This document shows, piece by piece, positions 35,085 to 43,422 of a stretch of 48,133 nucleotides of DNA; position 1 is the stretch's first letter; every line of letters begins with the position of its first letter. The translations under genes and the position numbers were made by a program. The DNA comes from Ornithomonoglobus_A sp045649025. Its GTDB lineage: Bacteria > Bacillota > Clostridia > UBA1381. The stretch covers positions 1-48,133 of the forward strand of contig JAZRPB010000026.1 in assembly GCA_045649025.1 (NCBI GenBank), in the 5' to 3' direction. The notes under the pieces were generated by a model. It was not told where the DNA came from and ran no database searches. It worked only from the letters and a program-made list of their open reading frames with translations.

Positions 35085-35195
35085 AAAAAAAGTCACTATC
35101 GTGACTGTCGTTCGCACAGCTCACTTCCATAGGTAGACTTTTTTGTAATTTAGGAAATTACAACTTAAAAGTAGTAATTTCCTAAAAGATAAAAA
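35085..35195 (+). repeat. Copy C of the hairpin repeat family (full length), in the htpG leader
   Basis: About 110 bp with hairpin AGTCAC-TATC-GTGACT on the left and the 11-bp inverted repeat TAGGAAATTAC / GTAATTTCCTA on the right, ending AAAGATAAAAA. It has the same layout as copy B. Here it stands in the sense direction between the htpG promoter and start codon instead of next to a terminator. Confidence 0.85.
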
Positions 35196-35215
35196 GAAAG
35201 GGTTTGACAAATATT

Positions 35216-37057
35216 ATGGCAAAGGGTAATATTTCAGTTGACAGCGAAAATCTGTTTCCAATAATAAAAAAATGGTTATACTCCGATAAGGATATTTTTC
35301 TTCGTGAGCTTGTATCTAACGCTTGCGATGCTATTACAAAGCTTAAAAAGCTATCGGGCATCGGGGAAGCAGTTGTTGAGGATAACCCCGAATACAGAGT
35401 AGATGTAACGGTTGATAAAAAGCATAAAAAGCTTATTATATCCGATAACGGCATTGGTATGAGTGCAGAAGAAATCGACAAGTACATTAACCAGATTGCA
35501 TTTAGCGGTGCAAGTGATTTTTTAGCAAAATACAAAGATGAAAACGACAAGGGTGCACAAATAATAGGTCACTTCGGTCTTGGCTTTTACAGTGCATTTA
35601 TGGTGAGTGACAGTGTTGAGATAGACTCACTTTCATATGCCGATGGTGCAATGGCTGCAAAATGGGTATGCGACGGCAGTATGGAATTTGAAATGAGTGA
35701 TGGTACAAGAAGTGAGCGAGGCACAACAATAACTCTTAACATTGCAGATGACAGCAAGGAATTTTTAGAGGAAAGTACAATACGTCAGATTTTAAATAAA
35801 TACTGCTCATTTTTGCCTGTTGAAATATACCTAAACACTACCGAGGATAAAAAGAGGGACACTAAAAAAGATGACGGCGAGGAGGATATACCAAAACCAA
35901 TTAACACTACCACTCCCCTATGGATGAAGAAACCATCACAATGCAAGGACGAGGAATACAAGGAATTTTACAAAAATGTGTTCTTTGATTTTAACGAGCC
36001 GCTATTCTGGATACATTTAAACATCGACTTCCCGTTTAACTTAAAGGGTATATTATATTTTCCAAAAATCAATCACGAATTTGCTGCACAAGAGGGACAG
36101 ATAAAGTTATTCAATAATCAGGTGTTTGTTGCAGATAATGTTAAAGAGGTTATACCAGAATTTCTTATGCTGTTAAAGGGTGTTATAGACTGCCCTGATT
36201 TACCGCTTAATGTATCGAGAAGCTTTTTACAAAACGACGGATACGTTAAAAAGATAAGTGCTCATATTACAAAGAAGGTTGCAGATAAGCTTACCTCTCT
36301 TTACAAGAAGGAAAAAGAAAATTACGAACGTTATTGGGACGATATAAACGTATTTATTAAGTACGGTTGTATGAGAGATGAAAAGTTTTATGAAAAGGTT
36401 GATGGTGTTTTAATCTATAAAACAACCGACGGCAAATACGTAACACTTGATGAATACCTCGACGGCAAAGAACAAAAGGATGTTTATTACGTTACCGATG
36501 CCGAGCAACAATCACAGTATATAAATATGTTTAAAGAGCAAGGTCTTGAGGCTATACTTTTACCGTCCCTTATGGATACACATTTTATATCCTTCCTTGA
36601 AATGAAAAAGCAGGATGTTAAATTCAAGCGAATTGACTCTGCCCTGTCAGATAAGGATGCAAAGGATGCAGATGAAGAGCAATACAAGACCCTTATTGAA
36701 AAAACAAAGGAACGCCTTGGTGACGACACATTAAAGATTGAGGTTAAGGAGCTTAAAAATGCAGAATTAAGTGCAATTTTACTTTTAAGCGAAGAATCAA
36801 GACGTATGCAGGAAATGTATCGTTCATACGGTCAACAGTTGGCAGGTATGGCAAATATGTTCCACGATGAATTTACACTTGTGCTAAATGCATCAAATGA
36901 GCTTGTTAAAAAAATAACATCTCTCCCCGAGGATGATGCCAAGCTTGTGACAGAGCACATATATGACCTTGCAAGAATAAGCCATTCACCATTAACCGGT
37001 GAACAAATGACAAGGTTTATTGAGAGGTCAAATTATATTTTGAATAAGTTGTATTAA
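35216..37057 (+). CDS. htpG: Hsp90-family molecular chaperone HtpG
   Basis: 613 residues from the ATG at 35216 (MAKGNISVDSENLFPIIKKW). An upstream in-frame TTG at 35204 is less likely, although the nearest ribosome site (GAAAGGG) is 13 bp from the ATG. GHKL ATPase motifs are RELVSNACDAITKL, IISDNGIGMSAEEI and GHFGLGFYSAFMV; the middle-domain arginine region is LNVSRSFLQND. It is an ATP-driven homodimeric chaperone for stress-damaged and client proteins. No CIRCE or CtsR-like site is seen; a consensus promoter and a 140-nt leader containing repeat copy C precede it. Confidence 0.95.
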   Translation: MAKGNISVDSENLFPIIKKWLYSDKDIFLRELVSNACDAITKLKKLSGIGEAVVEDNPEYRVDVTVDKKHKKLIISDNGIGMSAEEIDKYINQIAFSGASDFLAKYKDENDKGAQIIGHFGLGFYSAFMVSDSVEIDSLSYADGAMAAKWVCDGSMEFEMSDGTRSERGTTITLNIADDSKEFLEESTIRQILNKYCSFLPVEIYLNTTEDKKRDTKKDDGEEDIPKPINTTTPLWMKKPSQCKDEEYKEFYKNVFFDFNEPLFWIHLNIDFPFNLKGILYFPKINHEFAAQEGQIKLFNNQVFVADNVKEVIPEFLMLLKGVIDCPDLPLNVSRSFLQNDGYVKKISAHITKKVADKLTSLYKKEKENYERYWDDINVFIKYGCMRDEKFYEKVDGVLIYKTTDGKYVTLDEYLDGKEQKDVYYVTDAEQQSQYINMFKEQGLEAILLPSLMDTHFISFLEMKKQDVKFKRIDSALSDKDAKDADEEQYKTLIEKTKERLGDDTLKIEVKELKNAELSAILLLSEESRRMQEMYRSYGQQLAGMANMFHDEFTLVLNASNELVKKITSLPEDDAKLVTEHIYDLARISHSPLTGEQMTRFIERSNYILNKLY

Positions 37058-37060
37058 AAC

Positions 37061-37098
37061 AAAAAAACACTCGGTTTATTCTAATCGAGTGTTTTTTT
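37061..37098. terminator. Intrinsic terminator of htpG (bidirectional shape)
   Basis: CACTCG (37068-37073) pairs with CGAGTG (37086-37091), extended by flanking A7 and T7 runs. It starts 4 bp after the htpG stop. Confidence 0.9.
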
Positions 37099-37124
37099 GC
37101 AGGGCGAATGGATTTAGATGCAGA

Positions 37125-37207
37125 ATTCACGAAACGAAGCAAAATGCATTGCATTTTGCCTTGCCCGAAGGCGTACAATTGTACGTCGAGCGGTGAGTTT
37201 TGTGAAT
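37125..37207. repeat. Palindromic intergenic element of MITE/REP type
   Basis: The outer arms ATTCACGAAAC and GTTTTGTGAAT (37125-37135, 37197-37207) match over 11 bp with one mismatch. Inside are a perfect 9-bp hairpin GCAAAATGC-ATT-GCATTTTGC (37139-37159) and a 14-bp palindrome CGTACAATTGTACG (37072+100, i.e. 37172-37185). It has no coding potential. Only one copy occurs in this window. Confidence 0.7.
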
Positions 37208-37228
37208 AGTTCAAAGGTATAAAATAAG

Positions 37229-37250
37229 AAATCTGCAAAAGTGCAGATTT
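37229..37250. other. Short perfect hairpin, possible terminator of the UPF0210 operon
   Basis: AAATCTGCA pairs with TGCAGATTT over 9 bp with a 4-nt loop. It lies about 90 bp beyond the stop of the minus-strand UPF0210 gene. There is no clean T-run on the minus side, so a terminator role is uncertain. Confidence 0.4.
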
Positions 37251-37338
37251 CAACATAGATATTTTTTAAGTTTTTATATTACTTTATTTCTATATGGAGC
37301 ATAATCCTTTGAACGTTCTGCGCTAAATACAACAGCCC

Positions 37339-38706
37339 TTAATTCTTTAAGCTTTGTAGTGGCGCAGGTATTCTTCCGCCACGATTTATAAATTCTTCGC
37401 TTGATTGTTTTTTAACGCTCATTACAGGGCCTGTACCCAAAAGACCGCCAAATTCAACAATGTCCCCCTCTTTTGTATCAGGTGCGGGAATTATACGCAC
37501 TGCGGTGGTTTTTGAATTAACCATTCCTATTGCAGCTTCATCCGCAATTATAGCTGAAATTGTGGCTGCACTTGTATCACCTGGAATTGCTATCATATCA
37601 AGACCAACAGAGCACACACAGGTCATTGCTTCAAGCTTTTCAAGTGTTAGTGTGCCGCTTTTTGCCGCACTTATCATACCTGCGTCCTCTGATACAGGTA
37701 TAAATGCACCGCTTAAACCGCCAACATAGCTTGATGCCATTACTCCACCCTTTTTAACTGCGTCATTTAAAAGTGCAAGAGCAGCAGTTGTTCCGTGTGT
37801 TCCACATTCCTTAAGTCCCATTTCTTCTAATATATATGCAACACTATCGCCCACTGCAGGAGTGGGTGCAAGTGAAAGGTCAACTATTCCAAACGGAACA
37901 TTAAGACGTTTTGATGCCTCCTGTGCAACAAGCTGTCCCATTCTGGTTATTTTAAATGCTGTCTTTTTAATAGTTTCGGCGACAACACCAAAGTCCTTGC
38001 CTTTAACCTTTTCTAAAGCACACTTTACAACACCAGGGCCTGATACGCCAACATTTATTACACATTCGCCCTCACCTTCGCCAAGGAACGCACCCGCCAT
38101 AAACGGATTATCCTCAACCGCATTACAGAACACAACAAGCTTCGCACACGCAAACCCCTTTGTATCCTTTGTTAAATCTGCAGCTTGCTTTATTATTATA
38201 CCCATTTGTTTAACGGCGTCCATATTAATGCCTGCTCTTGTTGAGCCAACATTAACACTTGAGCACACGAGGTCTGTTTGCGATAGTGCGTATGGGATAG
38301 AGTCAATCAGTATTCTTTCGCCGTTTGTGTAATCCTTATGTACAAGGGCACTGTATCCGCCAATAAAGTTTACACCGCATTTTTTTGCAGCTTTGTCCAG
38401 AGTTTTTGCAATTTTAACCGCCTTTTCTACTGTTGGGTTATCAAGTGCATCTACCAGAGTTGCAATTGGCGTAACAGATATTCTTTTATTTATAATAGGA
38501 ATACCGAATTGTGCTTCTATATCCTCTCCTGTTTTTACCAAGTCCTTTGCATATGATGTGATTTTGTTATATACCTTTTCACATACTATGTCAATATCGG
38601 GTCCCGCACAGCTTTTTAAAGAAATACCCATTGTTATTGTTCTTATATCAAGGTTTTCTTTATCAATCATATTGATTGTTTCAATAATTTCAAAATGATT
38701 TAACAT
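37339..38706 (-). CDS. UPF0210/PFL-family protein (DUF711), function unknown
   Basis: 455 residues, the usual length of the conserved PFL (DUF711/UPF0210) family, known structurally to have a pyruvate formate-lyase-like barrel but with no established reaction. Family-like segments are ITMGISLKSCAGPDID, NFIGGYSALVHKDYT, GVSGPGVVKCALEKV and SSYVGGLSGAFIPVSEDAGM. AAGGAG lies 11 bp before the ATG. It follows the ACT-domain gene by 13 bp; this two-gene pairing is conserved in many Firmicutes, suggesting one process in which the ACT protein senses a ligand. Those pairings are from general knowledge; the function is open. Confidence 0.9.
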   Translation of the reverse strand: MLNHFEIIETINMIDKENLDIRTITMGISLKSCAGPDIDIVCEKVYNKITSYAKDLVKTGEDIEAQFGIPIINKRISVTPIATLVDALDNPTVEKAVKIAKTLDKAAKKCGVNFIGGYSALVHKDYTNGERILIDSIPYALSQTDLVCSSVNVGSTRAGINMDAVKQMGIIIKQAADLTKDTKGFACAKLVVFCNAVEDNPFMAGAFLGEGEGECVINVGVSGPGVVKCALEKVKGKDFGVVAETIKKTAFKITRMGQLVAQEASKRLNVPFGIVDLSLAPTPAVGDSVAYILEEMGLKECGTHGTTAALALLNDAVKKGGVMASSYVGGLSGAFIPVSEDAGMISAAKSGTLTLEKLEAMTCVCSVGLDMIAIPGDTSAATISAIIADEAAIGMVNSKTTAVRIIPAPDTKEGDIVEFGGLLGTGPVMSVKKQSSEEFINRGGRIPAPLQSLKN

Positions 38707-38719
38707 ATCTTAATACTCC

Positions 38720-38989
38720 TTATATTCTGTGCATTGATGAGAATATTTCCTCTCGCTGAACACGTATGGAAAGCTCCATTTCATCTGCAACAACATTAAG
38801 CTGCTCATTAAGCTTCTTTATGGAGTCGGAGCTTTCGCTATATTCAACAAGCATAATCATGGTGAACATATCCTGCATAATTGTTTGTGATAAATCAAGT
38901 ATATTAAATTCATTTTCAAAAAGGATATTGCTCACTCTTGCAATAATACCCTTTTTATCTTTTCCTACAACTGTAACAACTGCTTTCAT
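38720..38989 (-). CDS. ACT-domain protein (UPF0237 family)
   Basis: 89 residues from the ATG at 38989 (MKAVVTVVGKDKKGIIARVS), with AGGA about 8 bp upstream; the longer frame runs back toward rlmB and is not supported. The whole protein is one ACT domain with the GKDKKGIIARVSNILFE signature, as in GcvR-like regulators. ACT domains bind amino acids or other small ligands. It lies between rlmB (34 bp) and the UPF0210 gene (13 bp), its usual partner. The ligand is unknown. Confidence 0.9.
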   Translation of the reverse strand: MKAVVTVVGKDKKGIIARVSNILFENEFNILDLSQTIMQDMFTMIMLVEYSESSDSIKKLNEQLNVVADEMELSIRVQREEIFSSMHRI

Positions 38990-39023
38990 TTTTATGTTCC
39001 TTTCACAATTTGTAAATTTATAA

Positions 39024-39758
39024 TTACATAGATTTTCTCTGACGCAATATTTCATACATTAATACACTTGCCGCAACAGATGCATTAAGTGAATTAATAT
39101 CGCCGCACATTGGAATACTTACAACAAAGTCGCTTTCTTCTTTAACAAGTCTGCTTACACCAGAGCCTTCAGAGCCTATAACAAGGCAAATAGGTCCTGT
39201 AAGATTTGTTTTGTGCATATCGGAGCCGTCCATATCGGCAGCACCAACCCACACACCACGTTTTTTTAACAAATCTATTGTGCTTGCAAGATTTGTTACC
39301 TTAACAACGGGAGTGTATTCCACTGCACCCGCAGAGGTTTTTGCCACAACACTGTTTAATGTTGCACTGTTTCGCTTTGGAATTATTACACCATGTGCTC
39401 CCACACAGTTTGCAGTTCTAATTATTGCACCCAGATTATGCGGGTCTGTAATTTTATCGCACATTATAATAAACGGCGGCTCGTCCTTTTCTTGTGCTGC
39501 ATTAAATATATCCTCCAAGGAAGAATATTCATATGCACTCACATACGCAATAACACCCTGATGGTTTTCGCCGTTTGCTATTGCATCAAGCTTTTGCTTT
39601 TCCACCTCTTGAATTATAATACCATTTTCCTTGGCTTTTTTTACAACAGATACTATACTTCCCTCATATTTACCCTTTTTTATAAGGATTTTATCTATTA
39701 CTCTGCCGCTTTTTAATGCTTCAACCACAGGATTTCTGCCAATAATAATATCTTCCAT
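39024..39758 (-). CDS. rlmB: 23S rRNA (guanosine-2'-O-)-methyltransferase RlmB/TrmH family
   Basis: 244 residues from the ATG at 39758 (MEDIIIGRNPVVEALKSG), with AAAGGA before it; the frame is open upstream through an intergenic repeat and should not be extended. It has an N-terminal L30e-like substrate-binding domain, then a SPOUT methyltransferase with NLGAIIRTANCVGAHGVI, LVIGSEGSGVSRLV and SIPMCGDINSLNASVA. The family 2'-O-methylates a guanosine in 23S rRNA; the exact target nucleotide in this organism is inferred. It is the first gene of rlmB-ACT-UPF0210. I see no strong promoter directly upstream. Confidence 0.92.
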   Translation of the reverse strand: MEDIIIGRNPVVEALKSGRVIDKILIKKGKYEGSIVSVVKKAKENGIIIQEVEKQKLDAIANGENHQGVIAYVSAYEYSSLEDIFNAAQEKDEPPFIIMCDKITDPHNLGAIIRTANCVGAHGVIIPKRNSATLNSVVAKTSAGAVEYTPVVKVTNLASTIDLLKKRGVWVGAADMDGSDMHKTNLTGPICLVIGSEGSGVSRLVKEESDFVVSIPMCGDINSLNASVAASVLMYEILRQRKSM

Positions 39759-39824
39759 TATTTTTCCTTTCTGTAAGAAAAACACTGTTTTGTTAAAAAT
39801 TATAATTTTGAATAATATAAAAAT

Positions 39825-39886
39825 TGTAGGGGCGGATGCCCTCATCCACCCATTTTTTTGGGTCGATGTAGGCATCGACCCCTACA
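39825..39886. repeat. Complete TGTAGGGG...CCCCTACA palindromic element
   Basis: 62 bp between lysC and rlmB. The ends TGTAGGGG (39825-39832) and CCCCTACA (39879-39886) are perfect inverted repeats. Inner hairpins include GGATG/CATCC, CCCA-T-run-TGGG and CGATG-TAGG-CATCG. It has the look of small REP or MITE-like elements of gut Clostridia. It has no coding potential. Confidence 0.75.
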
Positions 39887-39908
39887 GTTTGTTTGATTTT
39901 ATTATATT

Positions 39909-41117
39909 TTAGTTAAGCATAAATTTGTCGTGAATAGCCACAACTGCTCTTTCTGCATCTTTTTGTTCTACAAGCACTGAAATCTTTATTTCTGATGTAG
40001 CAATCATACTAATATTGATATGTGCATTAGCAAGTGCTTCAAACATTGTAGCCGCAACACCTGTGTTGTTTACCATACCTGCACCAACTATTGATACCTT
40101 TGAAACATCCTTTGTTGATTTAATTTCATCAGCCTTAATAATTGCACTGTTTTCATCAAGCAATTTTAATGCTTCATCCAAATCGCCCTCTGTAACTGTG
40201 AAGCTTATATCCTTCTTTACTCCGTTACCAATTGACTGTATTATTAAATCCACACTTATATTATGCTTTGCAAGCATCTGGAATACCTGGAAGGCTTTTC
40301 CTGGTGCATCCTCCACACCGCACAGTGCAATTCTTGCACAGTCATTATCTCTTGTAACACCTCTAACGAGCATCTTTTCCACTTGGTCTACCTCCTTAAC
40401 CTCTGTGCCTTCATTTTTATTAAGGCTTGATCTTACTGATAATTTTACATTATATTTTTTTGCCATTTCAACACTTCTATTGTGCAACACATTTGCACCC
40501 AACGATGCAAGCTCTAACATTTCATCATACGAAATATCGTTTAGCTTATACGCATTTTCTACAAATCTGGGGTCTGCAGTGTATACACCGTCAACGTCTG
40601 TGTATATTTCACACAAATCCGCATGAAGTGCCGCCGCCAACGCAACTGCCGATGTGTCGGAGCCGCCTCTGCCAAGTGTTGTTATATCGTCATACTTATT
40701 TATACCCTGGAAGCCTGCAACAATAACTATTCTCTTTTTGTCAAGCTCCGAGCTTATTCTTTCGGCACCTATTTTTGAAATTCTTGCTGCACTGTATCGT
40801 GTGTCTGTTCTTACATCTGCCTGCCAGCCTGTTAGCGATATAACAGGGAAACCAAGCTTTTCTATTGCCATTGCTAAAAGCGCAACAGAAATCTGCTCGC
40901 CCGACGACAAAAGCATATCCATCTCACGCTTTGAAGCGTTTGGATTAATTTCATTTGCCTTTTCAATTAAATCGTCGGTTGTGTCACCTTGTGCCGAAAC
41001 AACAACAATAACATTATTGCCTTGGCTGTATGTTTCGGTTACACGTCTTGCAACGTTAAACACTCTTTCGGCATCTCTTACTGAAGAGCCGCCGAACTTT
41101 TGAACTATTAGTCCCAT
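39909..41117 (-). CDS. lysC: Aspartate kinase
   Basis: 402 residues from the ATG at 41117 (MGLIVQKFGGSSVRDAERV); the frame is open 11 codons further, into the gap after thrB. The kinase domain has KFGGSSV, LLSSGEQISVALLAMA and TLGRGGSDTSAVALAAAL. Two ACT domains make up the last third (about 260-402), expected to bind lysine and/or threonine for feedback control. It phosphorylates aspartate at the start of lysine, threonine and methionine synthesis. It closes the hom-thrB-lysC operon, 38 bp after thrB. Confidence 0.95.
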   Translation of the reverse strand: MGLIVQKFGGSSVRDAERVFNVARRVTETYSQGNNVIVVVSAQGDTTDDLIEKANEINPNASKREMDMLLSSGEQISVALLAMAIEKLGFPVISLTGWQADVRTDTRYSAARISKIGAERISSELDKKRIVIVAGFQGINKYDDITTLGRGGSDTSAVALAAALHADLCEIYTDVDGVYTADPRFVENAYKLNDISYDEMLELASLGANVLHNRSVEMAKKYNVKLSVRSSLNKNEGTEVKEVDQVEKMLVRGVTRDNDCARIALCGVEDAPGKAFQVFQMLAKHNISVDLIIQSIGNGVKKDISFTVTEGDLDEALKLLDENSAIIKADEIKSTKDVSKVSIVGAGMVNNTGVAATMFEALANAHINISMIATSEIKISVLVEQKDAERAVVAIHDKFMLN

Positions 41118-41155
41118 ATATTCACCATTCCTTTCGAAATTAATAAACAAATTAT

Positions 41156-42052
41156 TTAAAATACACGCAGAATACTTCCTACATTATTTATTTCTACTAT
41201 CTTACAATCCCACTCTAATGATTTTTCACTAAAGTATGATTTCATACCCCTTTTAAAATCATCATATCCGCCATCTAATATAGATGAAATTGTGGGACCT
41301 GAACCACTTAAATATGTTGCACATGAGCCAAGCTCATATGACGTGTTAAATATTTCATCAATGCCTGCTATAATGCCCTTTCTGTATGGTTGATGAAGCT
41401 TATCTCTTACACCGTATTTTAAACATTTAGTGTCACCGCTCACAAATGCCGCCTGCAGCATTGAAGCGTGTGAAATGTTATATACTGCATCATCAAAACG
41501 TACATGGTGCGGCAGTGCTTCTCTCGACTGCCTTGTTGATACAAAATAATTTGGTATCATAAGTGCAAAGCGAATATTCGGGTTGACTTTTATACTCTTT
41601 ACAATAGTATTGTTATCCTCCATAAGAGAAACACAAAATCCGCCATACATTGCAGGACCAACATTATCAGGATGACCCTCCATACGTGATGCAAGATTTA
41701 TTATCTCGCCGTAGTTAAGCTTTCTTCCCGAAATTACATTTGCACACAGCATACCGCCAACTATACAGGCACTGCTGCTGCCCAGACCACGTGTCATAGG
41801 AATTTCACTGTTTTGAGTGATTTTAAGACCCTTTGGAGTATACCCAACATACTCAAACAACATCATAATTGCTCTGTATATAAGATTACGCTCATCACGA
41901 GGTACATAGCCTTTATTTAATGTTTGAATTTCAAGTCCAGTTTCTATTTCTTCAACAGTAATTTTATTATACAGGTTAAGAGCAATACCCAAGGTATCAA
42001 ACCCAGCTCCCATATTGGCACTTGTTGCAGGAACTTTAACCTCTACACGCAT
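41156..42052 (-). CDS. thrB: Homoserine kinase
   Basis: 298 residues. GHMP-kinase motifs are VKVPATSANMGAGFDTLGIA at the start, the ATP loop IPMTRGLGSSSACIVGG and YLSGSGPTISSIL near the end. It phosphorylates homoserine, the branch step toward threonine. Its ATG overlaps the hom stop codon by one base (TAATG), a sign of translational coupling. Threonine synthase is not in this window. Confidence 0.95.
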   Translation of the reverse strand: MRVEVKVPATSANMGAGFDTLGIALNLYNKITVEEIETGLEIQTLNKGYVPRDERNLIYRAIMMLFEYVGYTPKGLKITQNSEIPMTRGLGSSSACIVGGMLCANVISGRKLNYGEIINLASRMEGHPDNVGPAMYGGFCVSLMEDNNTIVKSIKVNPNIRFALMIPNYFVSTRQSREALPHHVRFDDAVYNISHASMLQAAFVSGDTKCLKYGVRDKLHQPYRKGIIAGIDEIFNTSYELGSCATYLSGSGPTISSILDGGYDDFKRGMKSYFSEKSLEWDCKIVEINNVGSILRVF

Positions 42053-43257
42053 TAATCTAAAATCCTGTATGCACTAATGATATTTATTTTATTTACCTTT
42101 TCATTAAGCTCAACACTTGTAAGGCTCTTTGTTATAAATACATTCTCACCATCTACAACACTATCTGTGTAGTTTACATCACCAAATACCTTTTCTATTT
42201 CGCCTTTTGATGATGTGCTTCGTACAAAGTATTCAAAGCTCTTATCTTCTGCTGCTGCCATAATATCATTTAGCGGTTTTTTCCATGATATCTTCTTGCT
42301 TCTTTCTCTATGCTTAATACTGTCTACAATATCAGCAACAACTGCTGAAGCAGTTGGGAGCTTACCAGCACCCGCACCGTAGAAAAGCAATTCTCCAACG
42401 CAATTACCCTGTACCATAATTGCATTAAATACACCATTAACGTTTGCTATAAGTTTTTCCTTTGATACAATCATTGGTGCAACAACAGAATATATTTTTC
42501 CGTTTTCTAAAAATTGTGAATATCCAATAAGTTTTATAACAGAGTTTATGCTTTCGGCATACTTAACATCATCAAGTGATACATCAACTATACCCTCTGT
42601 TTCAATGTTGTTATAATCAACCTCGAGCCCCGATGCAAGAGATGAAAGAATTGCTATCTTTCTGCAAGCATCATGACCTTCTATATCAGCTGCGGGATTT
42701 CTTTCAGCATAGCCATTATCCTGAGCGTCTTTTAATGCAGCATCAAAAGACTTACCCTTTGTTATCATTTCATTTAGTATATAGTTTGTTGTACCATTTA
42801 AGATACCTGCAATTTTTTCTATTTTATTTGCAGTAAGATCCTGATGAAGCGGTCTTATTATAGGAATTCCGCCGCCAACACTTGCTTCAAACATATAGTT
42901 TACATTCTTTTCGTTAGCAATGCTTAAAAGCTCCGTGCCATATGTTGCAACAAGCTCCTTGTTTGAAGTAACAACGCTCTTGCCTGCTTCCAAAAGGCTT
43001 TTAGTAAACTCATACGCAGGATGCAGCCCACCCATTACTTCTGCTACAACGCTAACCTCACTATCATTTAAAATGTCGTTAAAATCCTTCGTAAAAAGCT
43101 CTTTACGGGGATGGTTGTCAAAGTCGCGAATATCAAGAATATATTTAACATCCACTGCTTCACCGCTGTTGTGGCTTAATTTTTTACTATTGGTTTCAAT
43201 AATATCATAAACACCGCTACCAACAGTACCAAAGCCCATTATTGCAACCTTCGCCAT
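42052..43257 (-). CDS. hom: Homoserine dehydrogenase
   Basis: 401 residues. The N-terminal NAD(P)-binding motif GFGTVGSGV is followed by the catalytic core with VTSNKELVATYG, FEASVGGGIPIIRPL, GILNGTTNYIL and GYAERNPAADIEGHDACRK. A C-terminal stretch (about 330-401) looks like an ACT-type regulatory domain. It reduces aspartate semialdehyde to homoserine. It is the first gene of the operon, with its own promoter at 43301 and GGGAGG upstream of the ATG. Confidence 0.95.
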   Translation of the reverse strand: MAKVAIMGFGTVGSGVYDIIETNSKKLSHNSGEAVDVKYILDIRDFDNHPRKELFTKDFNDILNDSEVSVVAEVMGGLHPAYEFTKSLLEAGKSVVTSNKELVATYGTELLSIANEKNVNYMFEASVGGGIPIIRPLHQDLTANKIEKIAGILNGTTNYILNEMITKGKSFDAALKDAQDNGYAERNPAADIEGHDACRKIAILSSLASGLEVDYNNIETEGIVDVSLDDVKYAESINSVIKLIGYSQFLENGKIYSVVAPMIVSKEKLIANVNGVFNAIMVQGNCVGELLFYGAGAGKLPTASAVVADIVDSIKHRERSKKISWKKPLNDIMAAAEDKSFEYFVRSTSSKGEIEKVFGDVNYTDSVVDGENVFITKSLTSVELNEKVNKINIISAYRILD

Positions 43258-43300
43258 TCCTTTTTCCTCCCGTTCCTAAATTAGTGTATTTCAATTTAAT

Positions 43301-43329
43301 ATCTTATCACATTATAACAATAAAGTCAA
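43301..43329 (-). promoter_or_regulatory. Sigma-A promoter of hom-thrB-lysC
   Basis: On the minus strand, TTGACT (43324-43329), a 17-bp spacer and TAAGAT (43301-43306). There is no lysine riboswitch or T-box in the short leader of about 40 nt. Confidence 0.72.
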
Positions 43330-43422
43330 TAAGTGAAATGACAAATTAGAAATAATGATTTTATATCTTTTTTGTTTATTTTTACCGCCTTTAGACCCAT
43401 TATCTGTTTATACAAAAACTTT

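Noticed and set aside
35083..35130. A 15-codon minus-strand reading frame (MEVSCANDSHDSDFF) inside repeat copy C, with a similar 17-codon frame in copy B (27614-27667)
   Set aside because: The two differ at several amino acids and at their ends, there is no ribosome site, and the codons mainly trace the hairpin. It is best explained as a by-product of the repeat's structure.
37125..37207. Possible CRISPR repeat or att site
   Set aside because: There is only one copy in the window, no spacers and no integrase nearby.
37017..37256. 79-codon minus-strand frame downstream of htpG
   Set aside because: It spans the htpG end, a terminator and a palindromic element; it shows no protein-like features.
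39759..39875. N-terminal extension of rlmB by 39 codons
   Set aside because: The extension is a translation of the palindromic element at 39825-39886 and the gap; the family start and the ribosome site are at 39758.
39887..39908. Lysine riboswitch or T-box controlling the aspartate-family operon
   Set aside because: The gaps around hom, thrB and lysC are too short, and no T-box GGGTGGNACC or lysine-riboswitch core was found.
40015..40626. 203-codon plus-strand frame opposite lysC
   Set aside because: Antisense shadow rich in serine and threonine; the minus-strand aspartate kinase is complete and conserved.
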